Shown here: in pieces, positions 1 to 6,853 of the stretch
Position numbering within the stretch: position 1 is the stretch's first letter
How the letters are laid out: the number at the start of each line of letters is the position of its first letter
Assembly: GCA_964545285.1 (NCBI GenBank)
Contig: CAZJEW010000003.1
Coordinates: 1-46,466, forward strand
From: CAG-1000 sp964545285
GTDB taxonomy: Bacteria > Bacillota_I > Bacilli_A > RF39 > UBA660
DNA: 46,466 nucleotides
Direction of reading: 5' to 3'
Program-made: the position numbers and the translations under genes
Notes under the pieces: model-generated
What the model saw: only the letters and a program-made list of their open reading frames with translations
What the model was told of the DNA's origin: nothing
Databases searched by the model: none

Positions 1-330
<330 letters not shown>

Positions 331-364
331 TCATTTTATTTAATTTGATAAAAATCACATTATC

Positions 365-393
365 TTGTTTTGAGAGAACAATTATGTTATAAT
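365..393 (+). promoter_or_regulatory. Possible internal promoter ahead of 5S rRNA
   Basis: In the 23S-5S spacer TTGTTT (365-370) and TATAAT (388-393) are separated by 17 bp, and the 5S starts about 8 nt downstream. That is good sigma-A-like geometry. The alternative is that the GTTTTGAGAGAAC part is the conserved spacer sequence involved in rRNA processing in Firmicutes and the TATAAT match is chance in AT-rich DNA. Confidence 0.35.
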
Positions 394-400
394 ATATTTA

Positions 401-504
401 ATTGGTGACGATAGCAAAGTGGATACACCTCTTCCCATACCGAACAGAGTAGTTAAGCACTTTAACGGCGAAAATAGTGTAAGCGAAGATAGCAAGTTGC
501 CAAT
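401..504 (+). rRNA. rrf: 5S ribosomal RNA
   Basis: Conserved 5S core CCCATACCGAACAGAGTAGTTAAGC is present (about 434-458). The ends ATTGGTGAC and GTTGCCAAT pair to form helix I. Length is about 104 nt, shorter than the 115-120 nt typical of Bacilli; the missing bases fall in the helix IV-V arm, where the usual GC-rich hairpin is reduced to a few bases. Known Mollicutes 5S rRNAs are similarly short. A run of T follows directly (about 504-512) and should terminate the rRNA operon. Confidence 0.95.
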
Positions 505-555
505 TTTTTTTTGCAATAAATTATTTAATATGTTAATATTATTGTGGTGATATAT

Positions 556-1611
556 ATGGCAATGAGAAAAGAAACAATTAGAATTACTAAATTATTAAAT
601 GGAATCTATAATGATTCTAAATTTTTATCTGATATTTGTAGTATGTCTAACAATAATTATCAAGCTGTTTTGTTTGCTTTGGGAGATGTTTTAGAATATT
701 ATATTACATCTAGAAACACTAGGACATTAACTGCTGAAGAAATGAACGTTGTTATTGGATTATTCAAATATATTGGTACAAATAAAGATTATCAAGTATT
801 CAATATCAAAGACAATGAGGAACCTATTAGTGTTCTTAGAAGGAATATATTAAAAGATGGTTATATGACTAGATCTACTAATATGTGTTTTCTTAAAAGA
901 ATATCTAAATATGGTTTAGGTAATGAATTGTGCATAGATAAAAAACTTAATAAATATTTGGATTATTTAGAATTTATTTTTGGTAAAAGTAATTATTCTG
1001 TTGTTGACAATATGGATTATAATCAATTTTGTATGTCAACTCCTGGTGCTAATTCTTTTTATCATGCTGGTTCTAATTGTCCTAAAAGATTTTTTTTAGG
1101 AATACTAGGACAAAGCGAACAAGATATTCTTCCTATTAAGGTTGGAGAGCTAAAAATAGACTATTATAGACGAGTTTTGGAGCATAAACTATTAAATACT
1201 AATCTTAACAAAAAAGGCTTTAAAAGGGCACTAAAAGTAGGCGAAAAAGTACTAAAGATTCTATGCAAAACTAGTCCATGTATTATATTAATTCCTATTA
1301 ATTCAGATAATTACTCATTAAAAGTAACTAAGAAGAGAAATGATGATTATAATGTTATGCCTATAAACGATTGGATATTTTTAAAAATAATGAAAGAAAA
1401 TCCAATGTCATTTTTTTCAAGAGATTTTGGTGATGCTAATGATGATTTGGGGAATATAATAGCATTCAAAACAGTAATACCGTTTTCTGAATTAGGAATA
1501 ATAAAAGTACTAGATAGATTCGAAATAATGCAAATAATTGCTAAAAACAAAAAATATAAAAGAGGTACAGAATTTAGTTATTTAACAGGAGAAATAATAG
1601 AAAAAAAATAA
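556..1611 (+). CDS. Hypothetical protein, 351 aa
   Basis: I do not recognise this protein. The reading frame is open from a GTG at 544, but the better start is ATG 556, which has GGTGA (546-550) five bases upstream, a ribosome-binding pattern reused in this window. The product begins MAMRKETIRI, is soluble-looking with no signal peptide or membrane segment, and has a mid-protein Gly/Cys-containing patch (PGANSFYHAG then SNCPKRFF, around residues 164-181) that might be a ligand or metal site. It is the first gene after the rRNA operon. Its stop codon directly abuts the stop codon of the convergent lipoprotein gene, with no intergenic base and no visible terminator. Confidence 0.75.
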   Translation: MAMRKETIRITKLLNGIYNDSKFLSDICSMSNNNYQAVLFALGDVLEYYITSRNTRTLTAEEMNVVIGLFKYIGTNKDYQVFNIKDNEEPISVLRRNILKDGYMTRSTNMCFLKRISKYGLGNELCIDKKLNKYLDYLEFIFGKSNYSVVDNMDYNQFCMSTPGANSFYHAGSNCPKRFFLGILGQSEQDILPIKVGELKIDYYRRVLEHKLLNTNLNKKGFKRALKVGEKVLKILCKTSPCIILIPINSDNYSLKVTKKRNDDYNVMPINDWIFLKIMKENPMSFFSRDFGDANDDLGNIIAFKTVIPFSELGIIKVLDRFEIMQIIAKNKKYKRGTEFSYLTGEIIEKK

Positions 1612-2094
1612 TTAGTCAGTAGTTGATACTTCACTAATTATTTTATTTTGTTTTAAATATTCAATAAATTCCTCTTTACTAAATGTATCAGTATGAGTAG
1701 ATAATAATTTATCTGTATTAATAATATATATGTATGGCATATAACCAGTATAATCATTTAATTCATATGTTGTTTTTAATATACTGATAACATTATCTTT
1801 TAACTCATCTAAATTATTGTAGTATATGGATAAATCGTATTCTTTAGCTATTTCATCTGAAACTATTTTTAAAGCATTACATTTTCTTGAAGTGCTTAAA
1901 CATAATATTGTAATAACATTTTTAACCTTATTGTCAATTAACCATTGTTTAATTTCTTCAGGTACATCTTGCTTTTCAATTTCTTCGGTTATTTTCTCAA
2001 TTTCTTCTTCCTTTTTTCTCATATCTCTTTCCTGAGCTGTTTCACATGATGTTAAAAAAAAGAAAAATATTAACAATAATAATGCTTTTTTCAT
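1612..2094 (-). CDS. Thioredoxin-like lipoprotein, 160 aa
   Basis: The N-terminus is a lipoprotein signal: two lysines, a hydrophobic run and the lipobox LTSC with the acylated Cys at residue 17. A charged Glu/Lys helix follows (about 24-48). The rest resembles a thioredoxin fold: a strand VITILCLST, then SRKC where WCxxC is expected, a helix, and a later cis-Pro-like strand YMPYIYII (about 118-125). The first redox Cys appears replaced by Ser and only the second Cys remains, with another Cys a few residues before, so classical dithiol chemistry is doubtful. RBS AGGTG precedes ATG at 2094. It is predicted to be anchored outside the membrane; function unknown. The fold assignment is an inference from pattern only. 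Confidence 0.75.
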   Translation of the reverse strand: MKKALLLLIFFFFLTSCETAQERDMRKKEEEIEKITEEIEKQDVPEEIKQWLIDNKVKNVITILCLSTSRKCNALKIVSDEIAKEYDLSIYYNNLDELKDNVISILKTTYELNDYTGYMPYIYIINTDKLLSTHTDTFSKEEFIEYLKQNKIISEVSTTD

Positions 2095-2150
2095 AATTTA
2101 CACCTACAATGTTAGTATATTATAAATCACTCCGTTTTTCAATAAAAATG

Positions 2151-2159
2151 TGATATTAT
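2151..2159 (+). promoter_or_regulatory. Extended -10 promoter for M14 peptidase gene
   Basis: TGA-TATTAT (TGnTATnAT) lies 17 bp ahead of the GTG start at 2176, leaving room for AGAGG. No good -35 is visible, as is usual for extended -10 promoters. Confidence 0.45.
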
Positions 2160-2175
2160 TATATTAGAGGTTAGA

Positions 2176-3474
2176 GTGAAAAAGAAGAAAAAAAATATAA
2201 TTCTAAAATTATTAGTGTTAATTGTCATTATAATTCTAATATTTAGATATAAAGATAATTTTCTGGATATTTTTAAAAAAGAGAACGCTGTTGAAGTTAA
2301 TGATTCTATTCCTTTTGATATTATTAATACAAGTGAATTAGATTCAGAAATAATTGAAAATTTTTTTGCGAACGGAATGTATACAGAAGATTTTAATAAT
2401 ATTTTAAATCAAAAAGAAAATTACATAAAAAATACACACGAATACGAGTATTTAAGTTATAATTTTGATAAAAAATTACATTATTCAGATATTGAAGATT
2501 ATTTAAATAAGCTTAATTATAGCAATATTGTAAACTTAGAAATAATAGGGAAATCTGCAGACAATAGGAATATGTACAGTATAGAAATAGGAAAAGGAAC
2601 AAATGAAGTATTAGTTGATTCGAACATTCATGCTGCCGAAAGTGGAAATGTATTAATGTTACTTAAATATATGATAACTATTGTAAATGAGTATGAAAAT
2701 AATAATAAAGATACAATAGAAATGTTAAACAATATAAAACTGGTTATTCTACCATGCATAAATGTTGATGGATATGAAATATATAATTTTGGTATAGAAT
2801 CACTTAATAATAAAAATTTGTGGATTTATAAAAATAAAGAAAATGTAGATTTCGAAAATTTTAAATTTAATGCTAATGGAATCGATTTAAATAGAAATAT
2901 GCCTACAGAAAATGCTGGATTATATTATAAAAAGAATAAACTTATAAATAGTGTATCTTTAGACAAAACCACTAAAAATAATACATATTTTGGCGGAACA
3001 AGTTTAGGAAGTGAACCGGAAACAAAAGCATTAATGTATTTTATGTTAAAACATTATAAAAATGCTTCTGCATATATTAATATGCATAGTCAAGGAAGAG
3101 TAATTTATCAAGGAAAACCTAATCTTAATATTGAATTTAATAATCTTTGCTATGAATTAGCACTTTTGTTTTCTAACTACACAAAATATAGCATACAAAA
3201 TATTAATACTGAAGAAGTAGGAGAAGGAAACGATGGTTCTGCAACAGATTTTATGGCAGAACTTGCTAATGGTTTTAAATTTAGTACAATAACGGGAAGG
3301 TTATCGAATGATAAATATGAAAGTAAAGACACTCTAGTGAAGTATTACTATGGGGTAATAACTGCGGAGACAATTGATACATATACTTCTGATCCGAATT
3401 ATTTTAAAAAAGAATATGAAAAAAGAAATTACTATGAATTAATCAATAATTTATTAAAAAAATATAGTGATTAA
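2176..3474 (+). CDS. M14-family zinc carboxypeptidase-like membrane protein, 432 aa
   Basis: An N-terminal Lys-rich stretch and one membrane segment (about 8-24) anchor an extracytoplasmic domain. The M14 zinc site is visible: H152-A-A-E155 and H304 (in INMHSQG). The substrate-binding Asn-Arg pair is N239-R240 in GIDLNRN. This is the carboxypeptidase / gamma-D-glutamyl-diamino acid peptidase superfamily, often acting on cell-wall peptides. The catalytic Glu expected in an FTxE motif near the C-terminus is not seen; the matching strand reads FSTITGR (369-375). It may be inactive as a peptidase or use another residue. The start is GTG with AGAGG five bases upstream. It stands alone between a divergent lipoprotein gene and the next operon. 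Confidence 0.85.
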   Translation: MKKKKKNIILKLLVLIVIIILIFRYKDNFLDIFKKENAVEVNDSIPFDIINTSELDSEIIENFFANGMYTEDFNNILNQKENYIKNTHEYEYLSYNFDKKLHYSDIEDYLNKLNYSNIVNLEIIGKSADNRNMYSIEIGKGTNEVLVDSNIHAAESGNVLMLLKYMITIVNEYENNNKDTIEMLNNIKLVILPCINVDGYEIYNFGIESLNNKNLWIYKNKENVDFENFKFNANGIDLNRNMPTENAGLYYKKNKLINSVSLDKTTKNNTYFGGTSLGSEPETKALMYFMLKHYKNASAYINMHSQGRVIYQGKPNLNIEFNNLCYELALLFSNYTKYSIQNINTEEVGEGNDGSATDFMAELANGFKFSTITGRLSNDKYESKDTLVKYYYGVITAETIDTYTSDPNYFKKEYEKRNYYELINNLLKKYSD

Positions 3475-3483
3475 TATTATTTG

Positions 3484-3492
3484 TGATATAAT
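3484..3492 (+). promoter_or_regulatory. Extended -10 promoter for the 3518-8974 operon
   Basis: TGA-TATAAT, a perfect extended -10, ends 25 bp before the ATG at 3518 and just after the previous stop codon. No convincing -35 is present. All later genes to 8974 are spaced 30 bp or less or overlap, so this may drive the whole cluster. Confidence 0.6.
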
Positions 3493-3517
3493 AAAATTAC
3501 AATGATAGGAGTAGGTT

Positions 3518-3751
3518 ATGAATAAAGTTAAAATATTTTGCCCTATATATAATTCTTTAATTAACAGTGATACATGTAATAATATTTGCAACAACAAAAT
3601 AGAAGATAATAGAATAAAAAATATTAATAATTATAAAACTATTTGTGAAAGATGTAAATTTCATAATGATATTGATGATAAAACAATAAATGTTGAAGCA
3701 ATCCAAAATGAAATTAAAAGATTAAAGGATGCAAGGAGTAAAAATGAATAG
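3518..3751 (+). CDS. Small cysteine-rich protein, 77 aa
   Basis: I do not recognise a family. Five Cys stand at residues 8, 20, 24, 43 and 46, in a CP...C-x3-C...C-x2-C layout followed by His48, which suggests a small zinc-binding or disulfide module. The C-terminal third (about 56-77) is a charged helix. No signal peptide is present, so a cytoplasmic metal site is more likely than disulfides. ATG is preceded by TAGGAGTAGG. It is the first gene of the operon that contains the PP2C phosphatase and overlaps that gene by 8 bp, which implies coupled translation. Confidence 0.7.
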   Translation: MNKVKIFCPIYNSLINSDTCNNICNNKIEDNRIKNINNYKTICERCKFHNDIDDKTINVEAIQNEIKRLKDARSKNE

Positions 3752-5120
3752 ATTAGACACTATCGATTTTGCTATGAACGAAACTTTAAGAAAACATCCT
3801 GATTTTGATATGACTATGCAATTAGAGGCATATCTACTAAAAGGAGCCGGTGCAAATGTTTTTACATCATCTAATGGAGCTCGTGAAGGTATAAGAAATA
3901 TTCCTAGAAATGAAATACTTGTAGAAGTATTAATAAACGCTCTTAAAGTTTGTAGTTTGTATGATTATCTTATTCAAAAGAAAGAGCATAGTTTGGTACA
4001 ATCTATTCCAAATATTGATTCTTGTTTAAAATTTCGCGAAGCATATAAAAGTGGAACAAATTCTTATTTGTACGTTTTATCTAATATAAAATTATTATCT
4101 GATTTAATCAAGTGCTTTTCAATAACTCGTTATTATGAAAGAGAAATTTTTCAATATTTATCGAGAATTCATATGGATAGTTGTGAAAAGAGAATTAATA
4201 AAGAATATACTGATATTAGCCAATTTAGTAATGTTGTAGTTAATGAGAGAACAATAAACAGATGCAAAGAGGATATTTTATCTGGTAAACAAATAGTTAA
4301 TAAACATAATGAATATGCATTGGATGGCGAATTATTTGCAGTAAGTGATCCTGGATTATCACGTCCAAATCAAGAAGATTCTGTACTAATTATAACTCAT
4401 CCAAAAAATAAAGATTTTAAACTAATGGTAGTTGCAGATGGTATGGGTGGACATCAAAGAGGAGATTTAGCAAGTCAATTTGTTATCACTATGATTATGA
4501 AATGGTTTGAGAATTTACCTATCGATTTGTATTCGAAAGAAGAAGAATTAAGTCAATTATTATGTAACGAATTAATAGCAATTGATAAAGAATTATATGA
4601 AAGTTATAATTCGTTTTCTGGCGGACATCCTGGATCAACTTTTACAGGTGCCATAGTGTGCCAGGATAAAACAATAGTTGAAAACATTGGAGATTCAAGG
4701 ACGTATATTCATAAGGATGGAGAATTAAGACAAGTTACAAGAGATGATTCTTATGTACAAACTTTGTATGAAAGAGGAGAAATAGATTCAAAAGATAAAA
4801 TGAGGTTTCATAGGAGATCAAATGTAATAATGCAAGGAATGGGATTAGGAGATGGAGTAAATCCATCAGTAAAGATTATACCCAATAGTGATTATGATAC
4901 TTTATTATTGGTTAGCGATGGTGTTACAGATTGTTTAAGTGATGAACAAATTAAAGTAATAACTGAACATACTCCAAGAGAGTTATTGGCAAAATCTTTA
5001 GTAAACGCCGCAAAACATACTGATTCGTATCTAGATGAAAATGGATATACATATTATGATGTTATTCATGGAGGAAAAGATAATGAATCTGCAGTTGTTT
5101 ATTCCCCTGGAAGGAGATAA
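3744..5120 (+). CDS. PP2C-family Ser/Thr protein phosphatase with unknown N-terminal domain, 458 aa
   Basis: Residues about 195-455 form a PPM/PP2C phosphatase domain. It has NQED (209-212), ADGMGG (231-236), GSTF (297-300), GDSR (316-319), SDGVTD (391-396) and KDN (445-447), so the acidic residues that bind the two metal ions are intact. It should remove phosphate from Ser/Thr of cytoplasmic proteins. Residues 1-190 are a largely helical domain I do not recognise; it could sense a signal or bind a partner. ATG 3744 is chosen over the open upstream ATG at 3729 because AAGGAG sits five bases before it. No Hanks-type kinase is seen in the window, so the opposing kinase must be elsewhere. It is followed by DUF1292 and two hydrolase-like genes in the same operon. 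Confidence 0.92.
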   Translation: MNRLDTIDFAMNETLRKHPDFDMTMQLEAYLLKGAGANVFTSSNGAREGIRNIPRNEILVEVLINALKVCSLYDYLIQKKEHSLVQSIPNIDSCLKFREAYKSGTNSYLYVLSNIKLLSDLIKCFSITRYYEREIFQYLSRIHMDSCEKRINKEYTDISQFSNVVVNERTINRCKEDILSGKQIVNKHNEYALDGELFAVSDPGLSRPNQEDSVLIITHPKNKDFKLMVVADGMGGHQRGDLASQFVITMIMKWFENLPIDLYSKEEELSQLLCNELIAIDKELYESYNSFSGGHPGSTFTGAIVCQDKTIVENIGDSRTYIHKDGELRQVTRDDSYVQTLYERGEIDSKDKMRFHRRSNVIMQGMGLGDGVNPSVKIIPNSDYDTLLLVSDGVTDCLSDEQIKVITEHTPRELLAKSLVNAAKHTDSYLDENGYTYYDVIHGGKDNESAVVYSPGRR

Positions 5121-5122
5121 TA

Positions 5123-5392
5123 ATGAAAGATAATAAGTTAATTATTAAAAACGATAAAGGCATAGAAAAAGAATATGATATTTTATTTACGTTTGATAAT
5201 ACAGAAAAGGGAAGAAATTATGTAGTTTATACAGAATATAATAAGGATAAAGATGGAAATCTTGTTACTTACTCATCTTATTATAATATGAATGATAAAA
5301 GTCGTAAATTATATAATATAGATTCAAAAGATGAAATAGAATTTGTAGATAAAATGATTGAGAGCATAGAGTACAATATAAAAAATAATTAA
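5123..5392 (+). CDS. DUF1292-family protein, 89 aa
   Basis: The pattern ...EYDILFTFDNTEKGRNYVVYTEYNKD (central residues split across about 18-42) followed by a DG-N-L-V-T-Y-S-S-Y-Y strand matches the DUF1292 family (YrzB-like), small soluble proteins common in Firmicutes. Family function is unknown. In other Bacilli such genes usually lie with the yrrK/yrzL cluster, so a position between a PP2C phosphatase and the hydrolase pair is unusual. GGAAGGAG precedes the ATG by about six bases, and the gene follows the phosphatase stop by 2 bp. Confidence 0.85.
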   Translation: MKDNKLIIKNDKGIEKEYDILFTFDNTEKGRNYVVYTEYNKDKDGNLVTYSSYYNMNDKSRKLYNIDSKDEIEFVDKMIESIEYNIKNN

Positions 5393-5405
5393 TTAAGGAG
5401 GACAT

Positions 5406-6824
5406 ATGGACAATAATGATGGACAAATAATACATGTAAACAAAGATGATCCGGGTAATACCAGTGGTTGTGAATATGATGTATATATTCCAGCGGGAGT
5501 GGATGCAAGCACACCAGTTCATTTATATATTCCAGGAAGTGGTGGATCAAAAAATGATACAGCCCCACTAAAAAATTACCTAGAAAACGATTCAAATTCA
5601 ATAGTAATTATGCCAAATTGGGGATCTGGAGAATCTGGTTCAAATAATGTTTCAACGCAAATACTAACTATTTGTGATTCGGTTATAGATACGTATGGAG
5701 GAAATTCTGAAAACGTAAGTGTAACCGGTTTTAGTCTGGGCTGTGCAAGATCAGTATATACTGCTTATTTAAGCAATTCAGGAGATTATAATACAAAGAT
5801 TAATACATTTGTAACAATTGATGGTTCATATGCAATTAATTCTGATTATATACAAACTTTTAAAGAAAATGATGTTTTGTTTGTATCATTATCCAGTTCC
5901 AATTATCCTTCTAGTGATTTCAAAGCGTATGCTGCAGCAGGCGGAAGTGTATTGTTTGTGAAGCCACTGGAAACAAGACATGTAGCAATTAATTCAAATG
6001 CTTATGCAAATGGATTAATCGATTTTTTAAATGGAACAGGAGATTTAAATCTAGGAGATTCTAATAGACCAAATTATACTTTTCAAACTTATGTAAATGG
6101 TGAATTAGTAACTATCTCATATGAAGAAGCAAAAAAGCTTGTTGAAGAACATTTAGCATTAGTATCAAGTGGAGCAATTGGTAGTATAGGCTCTATATCA
6201 ATAGATACAGTACAATCAGATGTACCAACATTACAAACATATATGGATGCAATCCATAGAAAAATAGAAAGTTCAAACTTTTTTACGTTCAGTGCAAATG
6301 GATTACAAAGTAATACAAAAATTCCAGTAAGTGAACAAGCGGTAACATTACAGTTTTATCGTGCATGTGCAGCATTGTTAGGAAAATTAGTTAATGATAC
6401 AAATTATATATTAACATTAGGATCAAAAATAAATGAAATGGACGAAAACTTGATGAAGAGAATAGACGCAATAGCACCACCAGTAGAAGCAGAAGAAGTA
6501 CCTGAAGTAACAGGAAGCAATACAAGTACAGCAACAACTAGTGAAAGAAGTACATCAGAAAATGTATTAGCAGGGATGGGAACAGGAGCAACAATAGGAG
6601 CAGCAATAGGAGCAACAATAGGAACAATAATTGAACCTGGTGTAGGAACAGTTTTATTAGGAGCAGCAGGAGCAGCAATAGGAACACTAGTGGGAGCAGG
6701 AATAGCATTATGGAGACAATTTATTTCAGGAAAAGATACATACTTTTTTGGATCAAATCCAGGAAGTAGTGATACAACATCAACAGAAACTACAACAGAA
6801 ACAACTGGAAATGGTGGAAGATAG
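5406..6824 (+). CDS. Alpha/beta-hydrolase-like protein with glycine-zipper tail (copy 1), 472 aa
   Basis: Residues about 20-210 look like an alpha/beta hydrolase: an oxyanion-type PGSGG (43-47), nucleophile elbow G-F-S-L-G (Ser110), a possible acid at Asp171 or Asp139, and His192 in ETRHVAI. There is no signal peptide. A short linker (about 224-260) leads to a helical segment (about 266-355) and an acidic then Ser/Thr-rich linker. Next come two Gly/Ala stretches with repeated GxxxG spacing, separated by EPG (about 388-436, glycine-zipper hairpin), and a polar Thr/Gly tail. From residue 264 the protein is almost identical to the next gene. AAGGAGG precedes ATG. Substrate unknown; membrane insertion of the tail is inferred. 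A lipase/esterase or envelope-acting effector is possible. Confidence 0.8.
   Translation: MDNNDGQIIHVNKDDPGNTSGCEYDVYIPAGVDASTPVHLYIPGSGGSKNDTAPLKNYLENDSNSIVIMPNWGSGESGSNNVSTQILTICDSVIDTYGGNSENVSVTGFSLGCARSVYTAYLSNSGDYNTKINTFVTIDGSYAINSDYIQTFKENDVLFVSLSSSNYPSSDFKAYAAAGGSVLFVKPLETRHVAINSNAYANGLIDFLNGTGDLNLGDSNRPNYTFQTYVNGELVTISYEEAKKLVEEHLALVSSGAIGSIGSISIDTVQSDVPTLQTYMDAIHRKIESSNFFTFSANGLQSNTKIPVSEQAVTLQFYRACAALLGKLVNDTNYILTLGSKINEMDENLMKRIDAIAPPVEAEEVPEVTGSNTSTATTSERSTSENVLAGMGTGATIGAAIGATIGTIIEPGVGTVLLGAAGAAIGTLVGAGIALWRQFISGKDTYFFGSNPGSSDTTSTETTTETTGNGGR
6199..6824 (+). repeat. Direct repeat copy 1: shared C-terminal module
   Basis: This 626-bp block matches 7674-8299 at a constant offset of 1475 bp with no gaps. 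By eye I find six mismatches (6224, 6780, 6788, 6789, 6797, 6824) and about 555 bp of unbroken identity (6225-6779). It encodes the helical plus glycine-zipper module and runs to the stop codon. Identity at silent positions indicates recent duplication or gene conversion. Confidence 0.95.
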
Positions 6825-6853
6825 AAAAATAATTTAGAAAGGACATATTAGAA

